A stretch of 64,000 bases of DNA, from NCBI GenBank assembly GCA_003255025.1, contig QANY01005488.1, forward strand, positions 434,001 to 498,000. The letters run 5' to 3'. The translations under genes and the position numbers were made by a program. The notes under the pieces were generated by a model. It worked only from the letters and a program-made list of their open reading frames with translations, was not told the origin of the DNA and ran no database searches. Below, piece by piece: positions 47,350-59,994 of the stretch. Source of the stretch: Datisca glomerata. Lineage: Eukaryota > Streptophyta > Magnoliopsida > Cucurbitales > Datiscaceae. Every line of letters begins with the position of its first letter. Within the stretch, counting starts at the first letter, position 1.

Positions 47350-50300
47350 TGTCCTTAAAGATTAAACTGTATGAGTCTGATGATTATAAAGCGTGGAATT
47401 CCAGAGGCATTTAGAGGTGCGATATCTGATGAGATAACCAATGCCAAAGGATTCATTCCTAAAATTGAAAAGCGTTTTACGAAAAATGATAAGGCGGAAA
47501 CAAACACAGTTTTGCGGTGCTTGATTCGCATGAACTATAAATACAAAAGAAAATAAGGGAGTACATTATGGAAATGTCTAATATTGCTTCAAAACTTAAG
47601 GCACTCAAGCTTGAACTAGCAAATGACTTGCTCATGCATTTGGTATTGATCTCTCTTCCCGCACAATGTAGTCAATTTCAAATCAGTTATAACTGTCAGA
47701 AGGAGAAAATGACTGGGCCAAATATCACGCTTGGCGTGTAAAGAAAGGTACGTCTGTTGCTTTGGTCTGTTCTAAGGTAAATTTGGCTTCAGTACCTAAA
47801 AACACTTGGTGGTTAGATTTTGGTGCCTCTACTCACATAAGTATTTCTATGCAGGGTTGCCTGAGCTATCAAAATCTGACTGATGTTGAAAGATACATCT
47901 ATATAAAAGATGGAGAATCGACAGCAGTAAAGGCTATTGGGCATATTATTTGGATTTACTTTTATACTTGTGTTGTACCGTCATTTAGACGGATTTTGGT
48001 TTCTATTTTCTAAGTTGGACAAATCAGGTTATTATTGTTCATTTAAAGATAATCAGTTTGATTCATCAATAAATTAAAATCTTGTTGGTATTGGTTTTCT
48101 TAATATTTATGATAACTTATATTTGCTTGATATTAATACATCTTATAGTGAAGCCTTGCATGTGGAATCATGAGGCACTAAAAGAAAAATTAATGAAGAA
48201 AATTCAGCCACTAATTGGCACAAGTGCTTAGGTTATATCTCAAAAATGAGAATTCAAAGGCTTGTGTCAGATGGCATTTTAGGATTCTTTGATTTTTCAG
48301 ACTTTAATGTATGTATTGTACGTATTAAGTGAACCCCACTACGCAATTGGTGAACCCGTCTAAGAATTATTCTTTTGTATATATTTGGTGAACCCCACAA
48401 AGTAATTGGTGAACCCCACTACGCAATTGGTGAACTCCACTACGTATTTGGTGAACAAAAAAAATTGTACCTGCTGGGCTTTATGTGGCCCAACTTGCTC
48501 CAAAATGGTTAGAACTGACAGGTTATTGTCCAAACCCTGATAAATTCATGCTAAGACACTCATTGACTCCGCGATGGATTGTTAGGGTAAGCTATCATAA
48601 ACCCACTATTAGGAATAGATTTAGAGTCTAAATCTACATTAAGATTTCATGTAATTCCATACTAAGACATTAATTGACTCAAGAGGCCATTTTGCTTCAA
48701 ACCAAAAGTTTCTAGTGGATTCTAGAAACGTCTTATCAAGAGTCAACATCAACATGTTATGGTCAGATTTAAAATTAGTGGAAATTTGAACCTCTAGATG
48801 AGGAAGAGTTCCAAAAAAGATTAATTACTGAGAACCCTATCCAATCTTTCTTAGATAAAGCGCTCACCATGTCTCATATTCCTCTATGTAAAGAAAATTG
48901 ATCGGAAGATGATCCAATCAACTTTCACCGAGCCATATAAGATATGAAATCTCAAAAATAGATTGAGGTTATGAATGAAGAGTAGTCTATGCAAGATAAT
49001 CAAGTTTGAGATCTTGTCCCTTTACTTGAAGGTAAGAAACCTATTGGTTGTTAATAGATATATAAAACCAAAAGGGATTCAAAAGGTAATGTGAAAAGAT
49101 ATAAGGTTCGTCTTGTAGCTAAAGGCTTTACTCAGAAGGAAGGCATTGATTTTAAAGAGACTTTCTCTCTAGTTTCATCGAAAGACTCTTTTAGAATAAT
49201 TATGGCACTTGTTGGACATTTTGATCTTGAACTTCATCATATGTATGTGAAAACTACGTTTCTTAATGGAGACGTTGATGAAATGATTTATATGGTGCAA
49301 TAAAAAAACTTTGTGGTTGAGGATCCAAAGAATATTGTTTGCAAACTACAAAAATTCATCTATGGGCTCAAACAAGCTTCCCATCAATGGTACCATAAAT
49401 TTCATTAGATAATTGTCTCTTTTGATTTTGAGACAAATATTGATGATTGTGTGAATCACAAGTTTTGTAGGAGTAATTTAATATTTCTGATTTTGTATGT
49501 TGATGATATATTGCTTGCCAATAACGATTTAGGTATGTTATACGAGACCAATATATTTCTTTCTAAGAATTTTGAAATAAAAGATCTTGGTAAAGTTTTT
49601 TTTGTTTTAGGGATCTAGATACATCGAGATCGTTCTAGAGGTATTCTTGGATTATCGCAAAAGAGATATATAGAAAAAGTATTTAAAAGGTTTGACATGC
49701 AAGACTGTAAACCAGGTGACACCTCCGTCGCTAAAGTAGACAAATTTTTAATCAGTGGCCCAAAACTAGCCTTGAAACTATGGAAATGTAGAAGATTCCT
49801 TATGCATCTGCTACTGGGAGTTTAATGTATGCTCAAGTTTGTACACGTCCAGACATTGCGTACATCGTTGAAGTGTTGGAAATATATCTTAGTAACCCTG
49901 TGATAGATCATTGGAAAAAAGCTAAACGTGTTATGAGATATTTACAGAAAGCAAAAGATATATGCTCATGTATAAGAGGTCAGATCAGTTAGAGGTAATT
50001 AGGTATTCTGACTTTGATTTTGCTGGATGCCAAGACAGCAGAAGATCCACTACAGGCTACATTTACTTTTTGGTTGGTGGAGCCATTTCCTGGAAAAGTC
50101 TCAAACAGACACTCATAGCTTTCTCCACCATGGCAGCAGAATTTGTAGCATGTTATGAGCATCAAATCATGGAATATAGCTGCGAAACTTTGTCACTAGG
50201 ATGCACATTGTTGAGAATATTGAAATACCACTAAAGATGTATTGTGACAATAAATCAGCAGTTTTATATTCCAACAACAACAAGAGCTCGTCTAAGTCAA

Positions 50301-50480
50301 AGCATATTGGATTAAGTTCTTGGTTGCAAAAGAAAGGGTGTAGAGTGGTCAGATGTCCATAGAGTATATTAGGACAAACTCCATGATAGTGGATCCGCTC
50401 ACTAAGGGATTACCACCCAAGATCTTTCATGAGCACACTGCCCATACGAGTGTTATGTTGTTTGAGGATCTCATAGTTTA
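47350..50480 (+). pseudogene. Copia gag-pol relic of the second element
   Basis: Plus-strand segments in the order gag, protease, integrase, RT, RNase H. Gag is visible in 47371-47556 and after it (EAFRGAISDEITNAKGF, then a frameshifted continuation). The protease has WWLDFGASTH at about 47810. The integrase region is damaged and holds a repeat insertion at 48.32 kb. RT shows VRLVAKGFTQKEGIDF near 49110, FLNGDVDEMIY and YVDDILL at about 49496. RNase H has SDFDFAGCQDSRRSTTGY near 50005. At least five stops or frameshifts are visible, so the element is inactive. Its family is a plant copia with a WLD-type protease, distinct from the first copia. Confidence 0.85.
48316..48530 (-). repeat. Minisatellite-bearing insertion inside the copia element
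   Basis: Read on the minus strand it contains units of TTCACCAATTACGTAGTGGG type plus an AAGAATAATTCTT unit, the same family as 59995-60690 but only about five units. On the plus strand the array ends in GGTGAACAAAAAAA and then GGGCTTTATGTGGCCCAA. The edge of the large array at 59990 reads the complementary version (GGGCCACACAAAGCC, then TTTTTTTGTTCACC). The insertion interrupts the integrase region of the copia relic. Confidence 0.75.
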
Positions 50481-50868
50481 GTGGAAATTTGTTTATGACT
50501 TTATGTTGCATTTTTCAAAAATTTATGTATTTGGTATTTTCTGATCAGAAATAAATTTATTAAGTTCACTCCACTCTATGATATTATGTTAGTGTTGACC
50601 TCACTAAAGTAAAGTATGACCAGTTGGAAATAGACATGTATAGATCACATTACATGTAATTTCCCATGCCACGCATCCATGATTGATCTATGTCGTTTGA
50701 TTATATTTGTATATGTGATCATTGACGGGTTCAATTACAATAAAGGTAGCGAACTTTGATCATATGTCTATATAATCAATGGACGAGATTGTTTCAGATA
50801 TACCTTGTGGTTAAGATAGTAAATTTTGAGAGCTCATAAAGTTAAACACATTTATAAGGTTACATATG

Positions 50869-50884
50869 TGGCCCAATGAGAGAT
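50869..50884 (+). promoter_or_regulatory. Probable polypurine tract of the second copia element
   Basis: GGCCCAATGAGAGAT just before the LTR start TGTTGAAAAA. It is degenerate but in the correct place. Confidence 0.45.
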
Positions 50885-51401
50885 TGTTGAAAAAATTCAA
50901 CATGTGAGGTCAAATATGTTAAATAAAATGAGTATGTGATATCTTTGAATAAATCTAATTAAAGTGGTATTTAAAAAATTAAAGTTTAAGGCTTATGAGT
51001 ACAATTATCATGGAACTAATTTGTAGATACCAGAAATGATATTTTAATTTGTTGAAGGATCAAAATAAAAATATGAATATTTATTAATAAGAGTTATGGT
51101 CCCAAATTACACAAGTAATAAAATCATGATTTTCTTAGAATAGTTATCTATATTCCTTCAAGAGAGAATCTTGAAAAAAAGCTCAAGAGTTTGTGTCAAT
51201 TTGAAAGATATGATCTTTCAGTTTACGATTCAATTATTCACGGAACCACCTAAGTCTTGCGTAATCGAGTTATACGAATCTATTTCTTATCGAAATCAAA
51301 ATAAGATATGTATCTAATATTAGAGTTTGAATAGTTTCGTAGAAAGATATGATTATTTGTGTTATATAGCATATTTATTATTTTTAATTTCAATCCCTCG
51401 A
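50885..51401 (+). mobile_element. 3' LTR of the second copia element
   Basis: Starts TGTTGAAAAAATTCAACATG and ends near CAATCCCTCGA, aligned over its length with 46258-46784. Many substitutions and small indels separate the two copies, so the insertion is not recent. Confidence 0.85.
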
Positions 51402-53701
51402 GAACGAACCTTGTAAGTATTGAGACTAAACTGCGGAGGAGCAAGGCTGTAATGGTGAAAGAATTCTTAAAATAAAATGGATGTAAGATGTCTAAAACCC
51501 AGAGCTATGTACATCGGATGGAAAGAAGTTCGGTGGGAAGCTCACAGGGAAATGCCATCACATCGATCTGACCTAATGCCCAACGGGCGCCGCTTGGGAA
51601 AGCATGGGGATAGGCCCTCATAAACTCCCTATCATTCCTTACCCTAGAACTGGAGTGGGTTCTGCCATTGTTGAATAGATGAAGAATTAAAGAAAATATG
51701 GGGAAAAAATGACTTATGAGAAGCATGTAATTAGCACGATAATGCATCTGAAGGAGGAACTATCACTTTTAAAAATGCGGTCTTAAACAGAAAATTAAAA
51801 CATGAATATAAAGCGACGTGACTGATGGTTAGTAGGTGAACAGACAACGCCGATTGCAAAAATGAAGCGTACGCGTGTATTAGGGGGAAATCAGAAGCGT
51901 CAAAGCATTACTGTTCTACAATTTCAGCTTCACACGCGTTTTGAAATAGAAAACCAATGAAAAGACGAGGACGAAAATGAAAACGTATCATCATGGACTC
52001 AAACATGGGTCCCTGAATTTCAGGGCGTGTTTGGTGTTTGGTATAAAGGTAAGTTTAGATTTTTATCTAGAATGTTTAATTTTTTTATCGAGAATGTTAG
52101 TATATTTCTTATTCGGTGTCCAATTTAAAGATGGATTTCATATACATATAATATAAAGATACTTTCATTTTGAGGATATTTAAAGCTTATAAATCTAGAG
52201 GTATCTGGATGTCGTGGATACTGAGCATCCTCTCACTTTTATTTTACCCAAAATATCCTTGACCTACTTCTTCGTCGTCCTCGCCCCCCCTTGCAGAATC
52301 TAAACCAAACTAATTCTTTCTATAAGTTGAAAATTTTTAATCTCTTCATTGACTGAAATTATAGGAAGCATATAGAGCTGTAATTGACAGAGATCCGAGA
52401 CTCATTCTCGTGCATGTGTTTAGTTTCTTCCATTAATATTCATCTTTTTTTTTATTTTGCAGAAAAATGGCGTTAGATCCTTGAGGTTACCTTTTTGGTG
52501 ATGGTGTTCCAGTTTTTTCAAACTCTGTTGGATTTTAGATAAAATGATAGAATGGGGATTTAGAGTGGTGGGGAACAAAAGGGTAAATAGGATGGTGGCG
52601 AATTGCAAGTCTTCTTGCTCAAATGCTTATTTTAAGTGTTTCTCCCCACTACAATGGTGACTGTTTTCTATATGTAGTTATCTTTTTTTGTTAATTTTAG
52701 TGCTTTGATGATAAATGGAAGTGTGGCAATGACGAAGGAAACTGAATTGGGGAAGGACCCATTATGGGGAAACCGGTTATTTTGAAATTTAGGTAATTTT
52801 TCCAGTTGAATGGTAAAATTGAAAAGTCATAATTAGATTATAATTTTTTATTTGACGTTCTATTAAAATAAACAAAATTATTTTATATTTATAACATTAT
52901 ATTAAAATATCTTCTATAATTATCAAACATGATAATCTTAATTTATCAAACATATATATTTTCATAATTATATTCTACTAATCTTATTTTAAAAATTATT
53001 TACTCACCATTTTATACAAAATACCTCTCAGAATATTTCAAAATCTTAAACAAACGAACACTCAGGATATTGTATCGGGGCAATTGTATAAGGGTTGGTG
53101 CTATCCATGTCATCCAGGGTGTAGTTTCTGAACCAACCAGGACTAGGAGACAGGATCGAGTACTTCGGGATCAACAAAAGCCAAGCTAACATGACCGTTA
53201 GATAGAGTTAACATGCAGGATCGGTCAAGAATAAAATCAGTTGAAGACTAGGCCAAATATTGAGTCTTTTTATTTTAAAATTATGTTATGAATAGATAAG
53301 AATATCAGATTTTACCTAACGAACTTCTGATCTAAATTTTTGTCTGTAAATAAAGACTGATGTAATCCAAAAAAGAACAATTGATTACATTCAATTTACA
53401 CTCTCTCATTTATTTTTGTACTGTAAAATTCCTTTATACCCTGTATTTGACCACTTTCAATGTTTGATTCTTTTGTCTTCCCGCCCCCGCATTTTCTTTG
53501 TTTCTAAAATTATGTTTTATTTCATTCAAATAAACATTACCAATCTCACTAATTTCGGTGACATTTTACTTTGATTCTTGATGGACTTCTTTCTATGAAC
53601 CACACTTTTCTTTTTCTTTTTTTCTCTCTTTCTCTCTTTTCTCACCAAAAAGAGTAACCTTACTCACGGATGCTTAGCCAAGAAATGCTGATATTCTTAA
53701 A
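51402..53701. other. Intergenic, possible non-autonomous DNA element
   Basis: A stretch at about 52023-53065 begins GGGCGTGTTTGGTGTTTGG and ends AAACAAACGAACACTCAGG, which is suggestive of weak terminal inverted repeats of the GTGTTTGGT type found in MITE and hAT-like elements. No transposase lies inside. The minus-strand frame 51505-51747 (SSRVRNDREFMRAYPHAF) is not recognised. No supported gene. Confidence 0.3.
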
Positions 53702-53805
53702 ATGGTAAGAATCAGTCGGGTCTGAGAGACGGTGGTGTATTCTGTGACGGATGTCATTGGTTCGAGTCCGCTTATCTCTAACTCGTGAACTTAACCGATA
53801 CAAAG
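53702..53805 (+). other. Plastid DNA insertion (NUPT) from the trnA-rrn23 spacer
   Basis: The 104 bases follow, in order, the plastid spacer upstream of 23S rRNA: GGTAAGAATCAGTCGG, CGGATGTCATTGGTTCGAGT, CCGCTTATCTCTAACTCGTG and AACTTAACCGATACAAAG. I recognise this from plastid genomes, where the equivalents read CAGCGGTTCGAGTCCGC and CTTATCTCCAACTCG. Most differences are C to T or G to A, the decay expected of a methylated nuclear insertion. It is not a tRNA gene, despite the GGTTCGAGTCC motif. Confidence 0.8.
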
Positions 53806-54953
53806 TAGTAAAAAATATTACTTGAACCTTTCGAGTAGTCATTTTATTTCATGCAATAATTTATACAGAGAGCATGTGACTACTTGAAGCGTTCTAAGTA
53901 TTAAAAAAACATTACTTAAACTTTTCAAATAGTCATTTTTATCTCATGTTAATGAGCAATCTAGATACAAAACTTTACACTATCCACAAAATAATCAATC
54001 CTAACCTCTCATCGATTTATAATTACTTAAATTTCAATCAATAAACTTATAATCCAAAGAAGTGTAAAAGAATTCACAAAATCCAAACGAAATTTTTTTT
54101 TCTTAAGTCCCAAGTTTTCTCCAGCCACTGACACTTTGTGCCATCAAGTAACCATTCTGCCATTTTGATCAGATTCAACAGAATTGAGTTGATAAAGTAC
54201 CCATTCGGCCATGCTTGATTTTGAAGAGCTCCTCTGCCCGCAACTCCACCTTCAATGAACACTAAAATCTACAAACCGACACTGATCCAACAAATCCCAC
54301 TTGCCCATTACCATAATTGAAGCCTAAACGACTATGCCATGGTCAAAACTAGTGCGATTGAGAGAAAGAACTTCACAGAACGGGAAAGCATGGAGGAAAC
54401 AAATATTCGTTGTTCCGCTGAATAGGAAACCATGGAGGAAATGAATTAGAAAGCATGAAAGAAACAATGAGGGAAAGAAGAAGAGTGATGGAGTGGGTAT
54501 TGATTTGACTTTTGCATGGGAAAAAGGAAAAGAAATGATGAAGAAAGAGAGTTAGAAATTTTTTTACGTTGATTGTGGTGAGCTAAAGGTGTAAAATTCT
54601 GAATTTTAAGAAAAAGAGTATAAAAATCCTTAATCAAAATGAAAAATGTATAGATTTACAAATAACCCATAAATTAACGCTGATTCTGCATTCTCTCCCA
54701 TTTCTCATTATAGAACAAAGGAAATCAAGTCAACCCCACAAAAAAATCAATGCATTATGCCTCTCATTCATAAAAAAATGAAAAATTGTTTGATCGAAAA
54801 AGACAAATAAAGGAAAAAAATATATAGAATTCCGTGAATAAATATCTCTAACTCTCAGTAAAAAGATGTACCTTTTCAATCCTGGCATGAAGATCAAACA
54901 TAAGAAGATATATAAAAGCAAGACTTGCCCTTTTGAGCTTCATGCAAGCTAAC
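53806..54953. other. Intergenic and SIG2 3' flank
   Basis: Directly after the plastid insertion there is a decayed two-copy repeat. One copy, near 53820, has TACTTGAACCTTTCGAGTAG then TCATTTTAT. The other, near 53910, has TACTTAAACTTTTCAAATAG then TCATTTTTAT. The remainder is AT-rich. The part just below 54954 is probably the SIG2 3' UTR on the minus strand. Confidence 0.4.
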
Positions 54954-57900
54954 TTAGCTAGTGACCAAATACTGCTGCAAATGTTTAGTTCTCTTCTTGT
55001 TCTTCAGTTTCCGAAACGCACATAACTCAATCTGCCTTACTCTCTCCCTGCACACACCCATTATCTCTCCTATCTCTTGCAAAGTTTTCATCCTACCATC
55101 CTCCATTCCAAACCTCCATCGGATAACTTGTTTCTCCCTCGGGTTTAGACTGTTAAGTGCCTTCTCTAGATCCTGCTTCATGAACTGCTTGATAAGCAAG
55201 TCTTCTGCCGTTTCTGCATCAGGGTCGGAAATGACTTCCTGGGCAATGGAGGTGAACCGTTCAGCATCAGTTAAAGAACCCCTGATGAGTGTTAACTGTC
55301 CGATTTTTTATGGAAAAATCAGGTCCAATAATTAGATTACAATAGAAAAAGGACCTACTGAAGGTTTAAGATTTTGATTTATCCCAATCTTTTGGTCCAG
55401 TGATCTGGGTGCTTTTGGAGTCACTAGAACAGACGCAAGCCTCTTCATTGTCACACCTGCTGCCTCTGCAATTTCATCATCATCTGGTTGTCTTTTGTTT
55501 TCACTGTAAAACTTCTTTCTCGCCTCCTTTACTCTATAAGCTGACTCGACCATGTGAAACTGTTAACCGATAACAATTCAAAATGCATTTTAGACAATAC
55601 CAACTTCTGTAAACAAGTTCACAAGAGCTTTTACAGCGTTTTCCTCTAGTATCCCAATAACAATTACAGAATGTGATTATTCTAGCAAGAGAAAGAAAAA
55701 CTATCGTGAACAGAAAACTCACTGGCAAGCGTATAGTCCTGGATTGATCAGAGAGAGACTTCCGAACAGTCTGCTTAATCCACCAGTGAGCATAAGTTGA
55801 GAATTTGAATCCCTTTGAAGAATCAAACTTTTCTGCTCCTTTTATAAGGCCTCGACATCCCTCCTACAAGCCAATGACATGGAGTTTAAAATTGAAGCCT
55901 CAAGGGGAGCGGGGCGCCACATTTCACATTTTCCTTCAGGATCATTTTTATATAAAGAAGAAACTTGGTTTTCAGTTGGTCGAATAAACAGGAAAGGTAC
56001 CTGTACTAGATCTTGGAGATTCATCCCAGCTCCCTGATAACTTTTTGCAATTGATATAACAAGCCGTATGTTGCTCTTAATCATTTTTTCTTTGCAGTAA
56101 ATTCCATAGTTTAAGCGACGCCTCAGTGTCCTCCGATCAACTCCTGCAGCTGCAGCCCATTGCGCAATGGTTGGCTGATTGCCACATCGTTTCACAAGCT
56201 TCTCATGGAGACTTTCTAGTTTCAATAGGTCCTGAATTATATTGGTGATGACAAATATGAAGAATCAGATGAAACAAGATGAGAAGTCTTATATCCAAAA
56301 CTAATATAAAACATTTCCGCAGTATTCTTTTTCTTGCTGAGAATTGAAATAGAATCTCTAGAGGCTATATAACGAATCTCTCCATAGTTTTCTTTTTCTT
56401 GCTGAGAATTGAAATAGAATCTCTGAAGGCTATATAATGTATCTTTCTCAGTTATACGTAGAAAGAACATTACATTTCCGTGTTGTCTATTAAAACATTA
56501 GTCTTAGCATTAACATAATTCATAATAATAACATCTAATTCTATAGAAGTATCTTGTCAGCTTTTGACCAAACCCTTTTGTGCTCAAAAGTTAACATCCA
56601 CAGTGGAATACTGTATAAATAATGCAGTCTACATGTCTTTTCTGAAACTCGGGTAAAGTTAGACAACCATCAGATATTTCATGTTCATTAGATGCATTAG
56701 ATGCAAGTATAACTGGTGAATAACTAAACTGGCCGAATGACTAATTAACAAACTTCACCATTAGGTATGTTATTGTGATTTAGAAAGTTCAAATGTCTAA
56801 TAAGTAGAATTGGAAAACTGCAGCCAACTACAACTTTTATGGGATAAAGGCTAGTAGTTTGTTTAATTTGACCTTCACTTGTGGGTAAGCCTATGCCTTC
56901 TACAGGTGTAATCTCTTCATTGATCCTGTAAAAGCAACAGATTTAGAAGGGGATGTATATGGATCCCTCGACGACTCAGAGCAACAGGATGAATTTGTAA
57001 ACCAAACCTGTATTCCTTCTGATAATTCAAGTTCTTCAGTTGCTGTAAGAAGTCTATGAGAGGTAGTAGCCCTCAAATATCGCAATGGATCAGAATAGTC
57101 CACCTCCTGCAAAGGACTGCGCTTTCTTCGGTTGGTAGAACCAGATCTTACAGACACTTCGCCTGCGTCAGCCTTCTCTGCTGATTTGGATCTTCTTGTT
57201 TTCCGTTCTGCGTGGCGCTTTGATCTCACAGCAATTACCTCGGACAGTTGTTCTTGTAGAAGTTCAAGCTCTTCAGTGGTTGGCTCCATATCATTGCCCT
57301 CTTTTGTGGCATATTGCAAGCAATCCATTCCTATTGGCCCAACATCGGACTCAGCGTGCTTTTTATCTTTATCAGGTTGTTCTTCATCCATAAATTGATC
57401 CCACTTTAAATGTAAAGCATCGGGTTTGGAAGAAATTTGAGTTCTACTTTCTCTTTCTGTAGATGGTCTATTGTTAACCATAATAACTACATCCTTTGCA
57501 ACCTTTGCAGCAGCTTTTGCAAGAGTAACGGCTTCAGCGGCAGCAGCAGCTATTACAGCCTCGTCACCAGTAAGGAGTGTTTCTGATTCAAAAGTGGCTT
57601 CAAATTCATCCTGAAGATGATAATAATATTTATAATTAGATTTGCTGACATAAAAAACGAGCGTCAACCGTCTATAATAAAACCATTACATTGTCGGACA
57701 ATTAGGTCGTCGTATTCTGTAACTTGAGAAGGCAAATAATTCAGAACCATGTAAAAATCAACATCTGAAGTAGTGCCTATCTAAAAGATTGCAAATCATG
57801 GATATAAAAATAATAGACTCGTTTAATATAAGTGCTTCGCATGAAAACACATGTGAAAGTTTCCAAGAACCAACATCTGAGGCCTTGATGGTGAGTAGGA

Positions 57901-59033
57901 AGATACACATGGACAATTCGGATGCTATTCAAGTGCATCAAATTCCTTTTATGTCATTATGAAAATGACAAGCTCCAAAATTACCCCAATGGAGACAAGT
58001 GATTATTGTTGTTTAATAGCGAAATAAATAAGTATTTCACCTCAAACAGAGTTTCAATGTTGGAATAAAAGTTTTAACAACCAAACATCCCATATAGAAC
58101 AGTTCATCATGACCTTAGTTGCTTGACCAACTGCACCTATGCAAGTCCATGGTCTGTTTGCTGTAACCGAGTCAGAGTTAGCTTCTAAAGGACATAATCG
58201 CAAATCCTCCACATTAAGCACCACTGCTGTTCCTGTCGATGTAGAAGTCGCTGAGGTGGATAATACACCCTGAGTCCGGAAACAAGTAGGCGGACTTTTG
58301 GCTGCATGTTTTAACAACTAATATGAAGAAGAAAAATGAAATCTGAGTTATAATCACCAATGATCATAAGCCAATAAGATTTTACTCTTTCCACGAAGTA
58401 TGAAAACTGTCATTTGCACCCAATTCGGATGAAGAAGATGATAAAGAGTCAACATTCTTATCTAAATACACAAAGCAAGCTGACATGAGCATGTTGAGCC
58501 CCCTAACAGGCCAAATGAACCTTATATATCTGAGGTTCCAAACAAATTGCTCAGAATCATTTTCATAAAATCCGCGTAAATTATGCATTCAGAGTTCTTT
58601 CGATTTGCACTGACAAAAATCAATGCTGATTAAATCCAATTTCTTATAGCCAAACTTAAACGAAGAAATGCATAGCATCTTACGCCTTTAAACAACGATT
58701 TAACAAAAATGAGACTAAATGAACTGAAATTTTTAAGGACGACGGGCAATATGTAGAAGGAGAATCTACTAATTGCACTGTGGAACATAAGAAAACACGA
58801 TACGCAATTCATTCAGCGGGAACTCTAAAGTTGAAGGAAAAATAGAAACGTAACTAATGAGAAAGGGAAGAGAAAATGAAAGAGAACTTACTGAAATCGG
58901 AAGGTAAGACGGAGGCAAAGTTATCGTAATTGGCGTGGAAATGAAGGGAATTAGCAGAAGTAGTTGTTCTGAAATGGATAGGAAATGAATCAGAATGACA
59001 CTTGAAGCTGAAATGTGGTAATATACAAGCCAT
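54954..59033 (-). CDS. SIG2: Plastid RNA polymerase sigma factor SIG2
   Basis: Seven minus-strand exons: 58892-59033, 58114-58301, 57008-57610, 56001-56231, 55723-55863, 55359-55559 and 54954-55238. They total 1791 bases in frame, 596 residues. All introns are GT-AG. The N-terminus [20 protein letters not shown] looks like a plastid transit peptide. An alanine-rich coiled part follows ([20 protein letters not shown], about 129-150), then [18 protein letters not shown]. Region 1.2/2 has [20 protein letters not shown] then [20 protein letters not shown]. Region 3 has [20 protein letters not shown]. Region 4 has [20 protein letters not shown] and [10 protein letters not shown]. The subtype is SIG2 by that region 4 wording. 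SIG2 recruits the plastid-encoded polymerase to tRNA and other promoters. In the helix-turn-helix the usual [12 protein letters not shown] reads [12 protein letters not shown] here. Confidence 0.95.
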
Positions 59034-59990
59034 CTTCCTCTTCCTCTGCTGCTTCTTCTCAAGAGTCTACTGCTGAGATTACTGTAATTATGCTGCTTCC
59101 ACCGACAAAAGAGACGTCGAAAGGAGCGGAGATGGACATGAGAAGTTCAGTTGGAGTCTTTCAGCAGACAGTGAGAGATTTCTGTGTTGTCTCATCGACT
59201 ACTACTGCGACAGAGAGAGAGAGAGACTGTTGGTTTAAGCAATACGGATAAGGAGAAAAGCTTGATCCTTGCTCCTTGACCTATAAGGAAAGAACTGTTG
59301 ATTTTCATTTTTACTGGTTCCAAAAAATATTTTACTTTATTGGACAAATCAATTATGATTTTTTTACTGCACCTAAATAACCGACTGAATCAATCGGTCA
59401 TTTTCGATTCTAAAAATTTATCCCTAATAGGATATTTATTCCATTGGATCATTATCTAAGTGAGATTCGTACAAGGTGATCATACGGTACTTTAAGGCAC
59501 CAAAGAAGCACCATTACAATACATAACTCACTCATTTCAGCAAATTTTCAAAGAAAATTATCTATGAATTACCATACCGATATTATAGACTTTGTTCTTT
59601 TTTATCTTTTCTTTTTACAAGATTATGGTCTCTCACTCAATCACGTGATCTCAAAAATTTTCAAGATATTAAAAGTGTTATAAATCGAGCTCAGATCACG
59701 AAACATATACATTTGAAATTAACCATTGCATCAATTTAACCCATATAGACCATGTTACTGCATAAATTTGGTTATCACATGTACTCTGCACTTGTGAGAT
59801 GGTCTTCTGCACACAAAAAATATAAGAAACTCAAATACAAGTTTGCACGAGTGGGGTGGACCTTACCAAAGAGCATTCAATGTCTAAGTAATGGATAATT
59901 TTATCATGCCGTGAATTTTTTTCATGGCATAGATGTTGGATTATTGTGGCGTTTAGATTGTATTTGGAGCAATCTGGGCCACACAAAGCC
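59034..59990 (-). promoter_or_regulatory. SIG2 leader and promoter region, then intergenic
   Basis: Just upstream of the ATG the minus strand has a CT-rich leader, and at about 59212-59228 a short GA/CT run (CTCTCTCTCTCTCTG). The rest is AT-rich to the minisatellite at 60 kb. No clear TATA box stands out. No other gene is seen. Confidence 0.4.
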
Positions 59991-59994
59991 AAGT

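Noticed and set aside
53735..53790. tRNA-like GGTTCGAGTCC motif
   Set aside because: The flanking sequence follows the plastid trnA-rrn23 spacer and does not fold into a tRNA cloverleaf.
54074..54262. Minus-strand 62-codon frame (GRGALQNQAWPNGYF)
   Set aside because: It is short, has no domain or splice context, and lies in the SIG2 3' flank.
58302..58317. Alternative SIG2 exon 2 acceptor at 58318 (ATTAG then TTGTTAAAACATG)
   Set aside because: It would put exon 2 out of frame with exon 1. The GCAG acceptor just inside keeps the frame and gives a total divisible by three.
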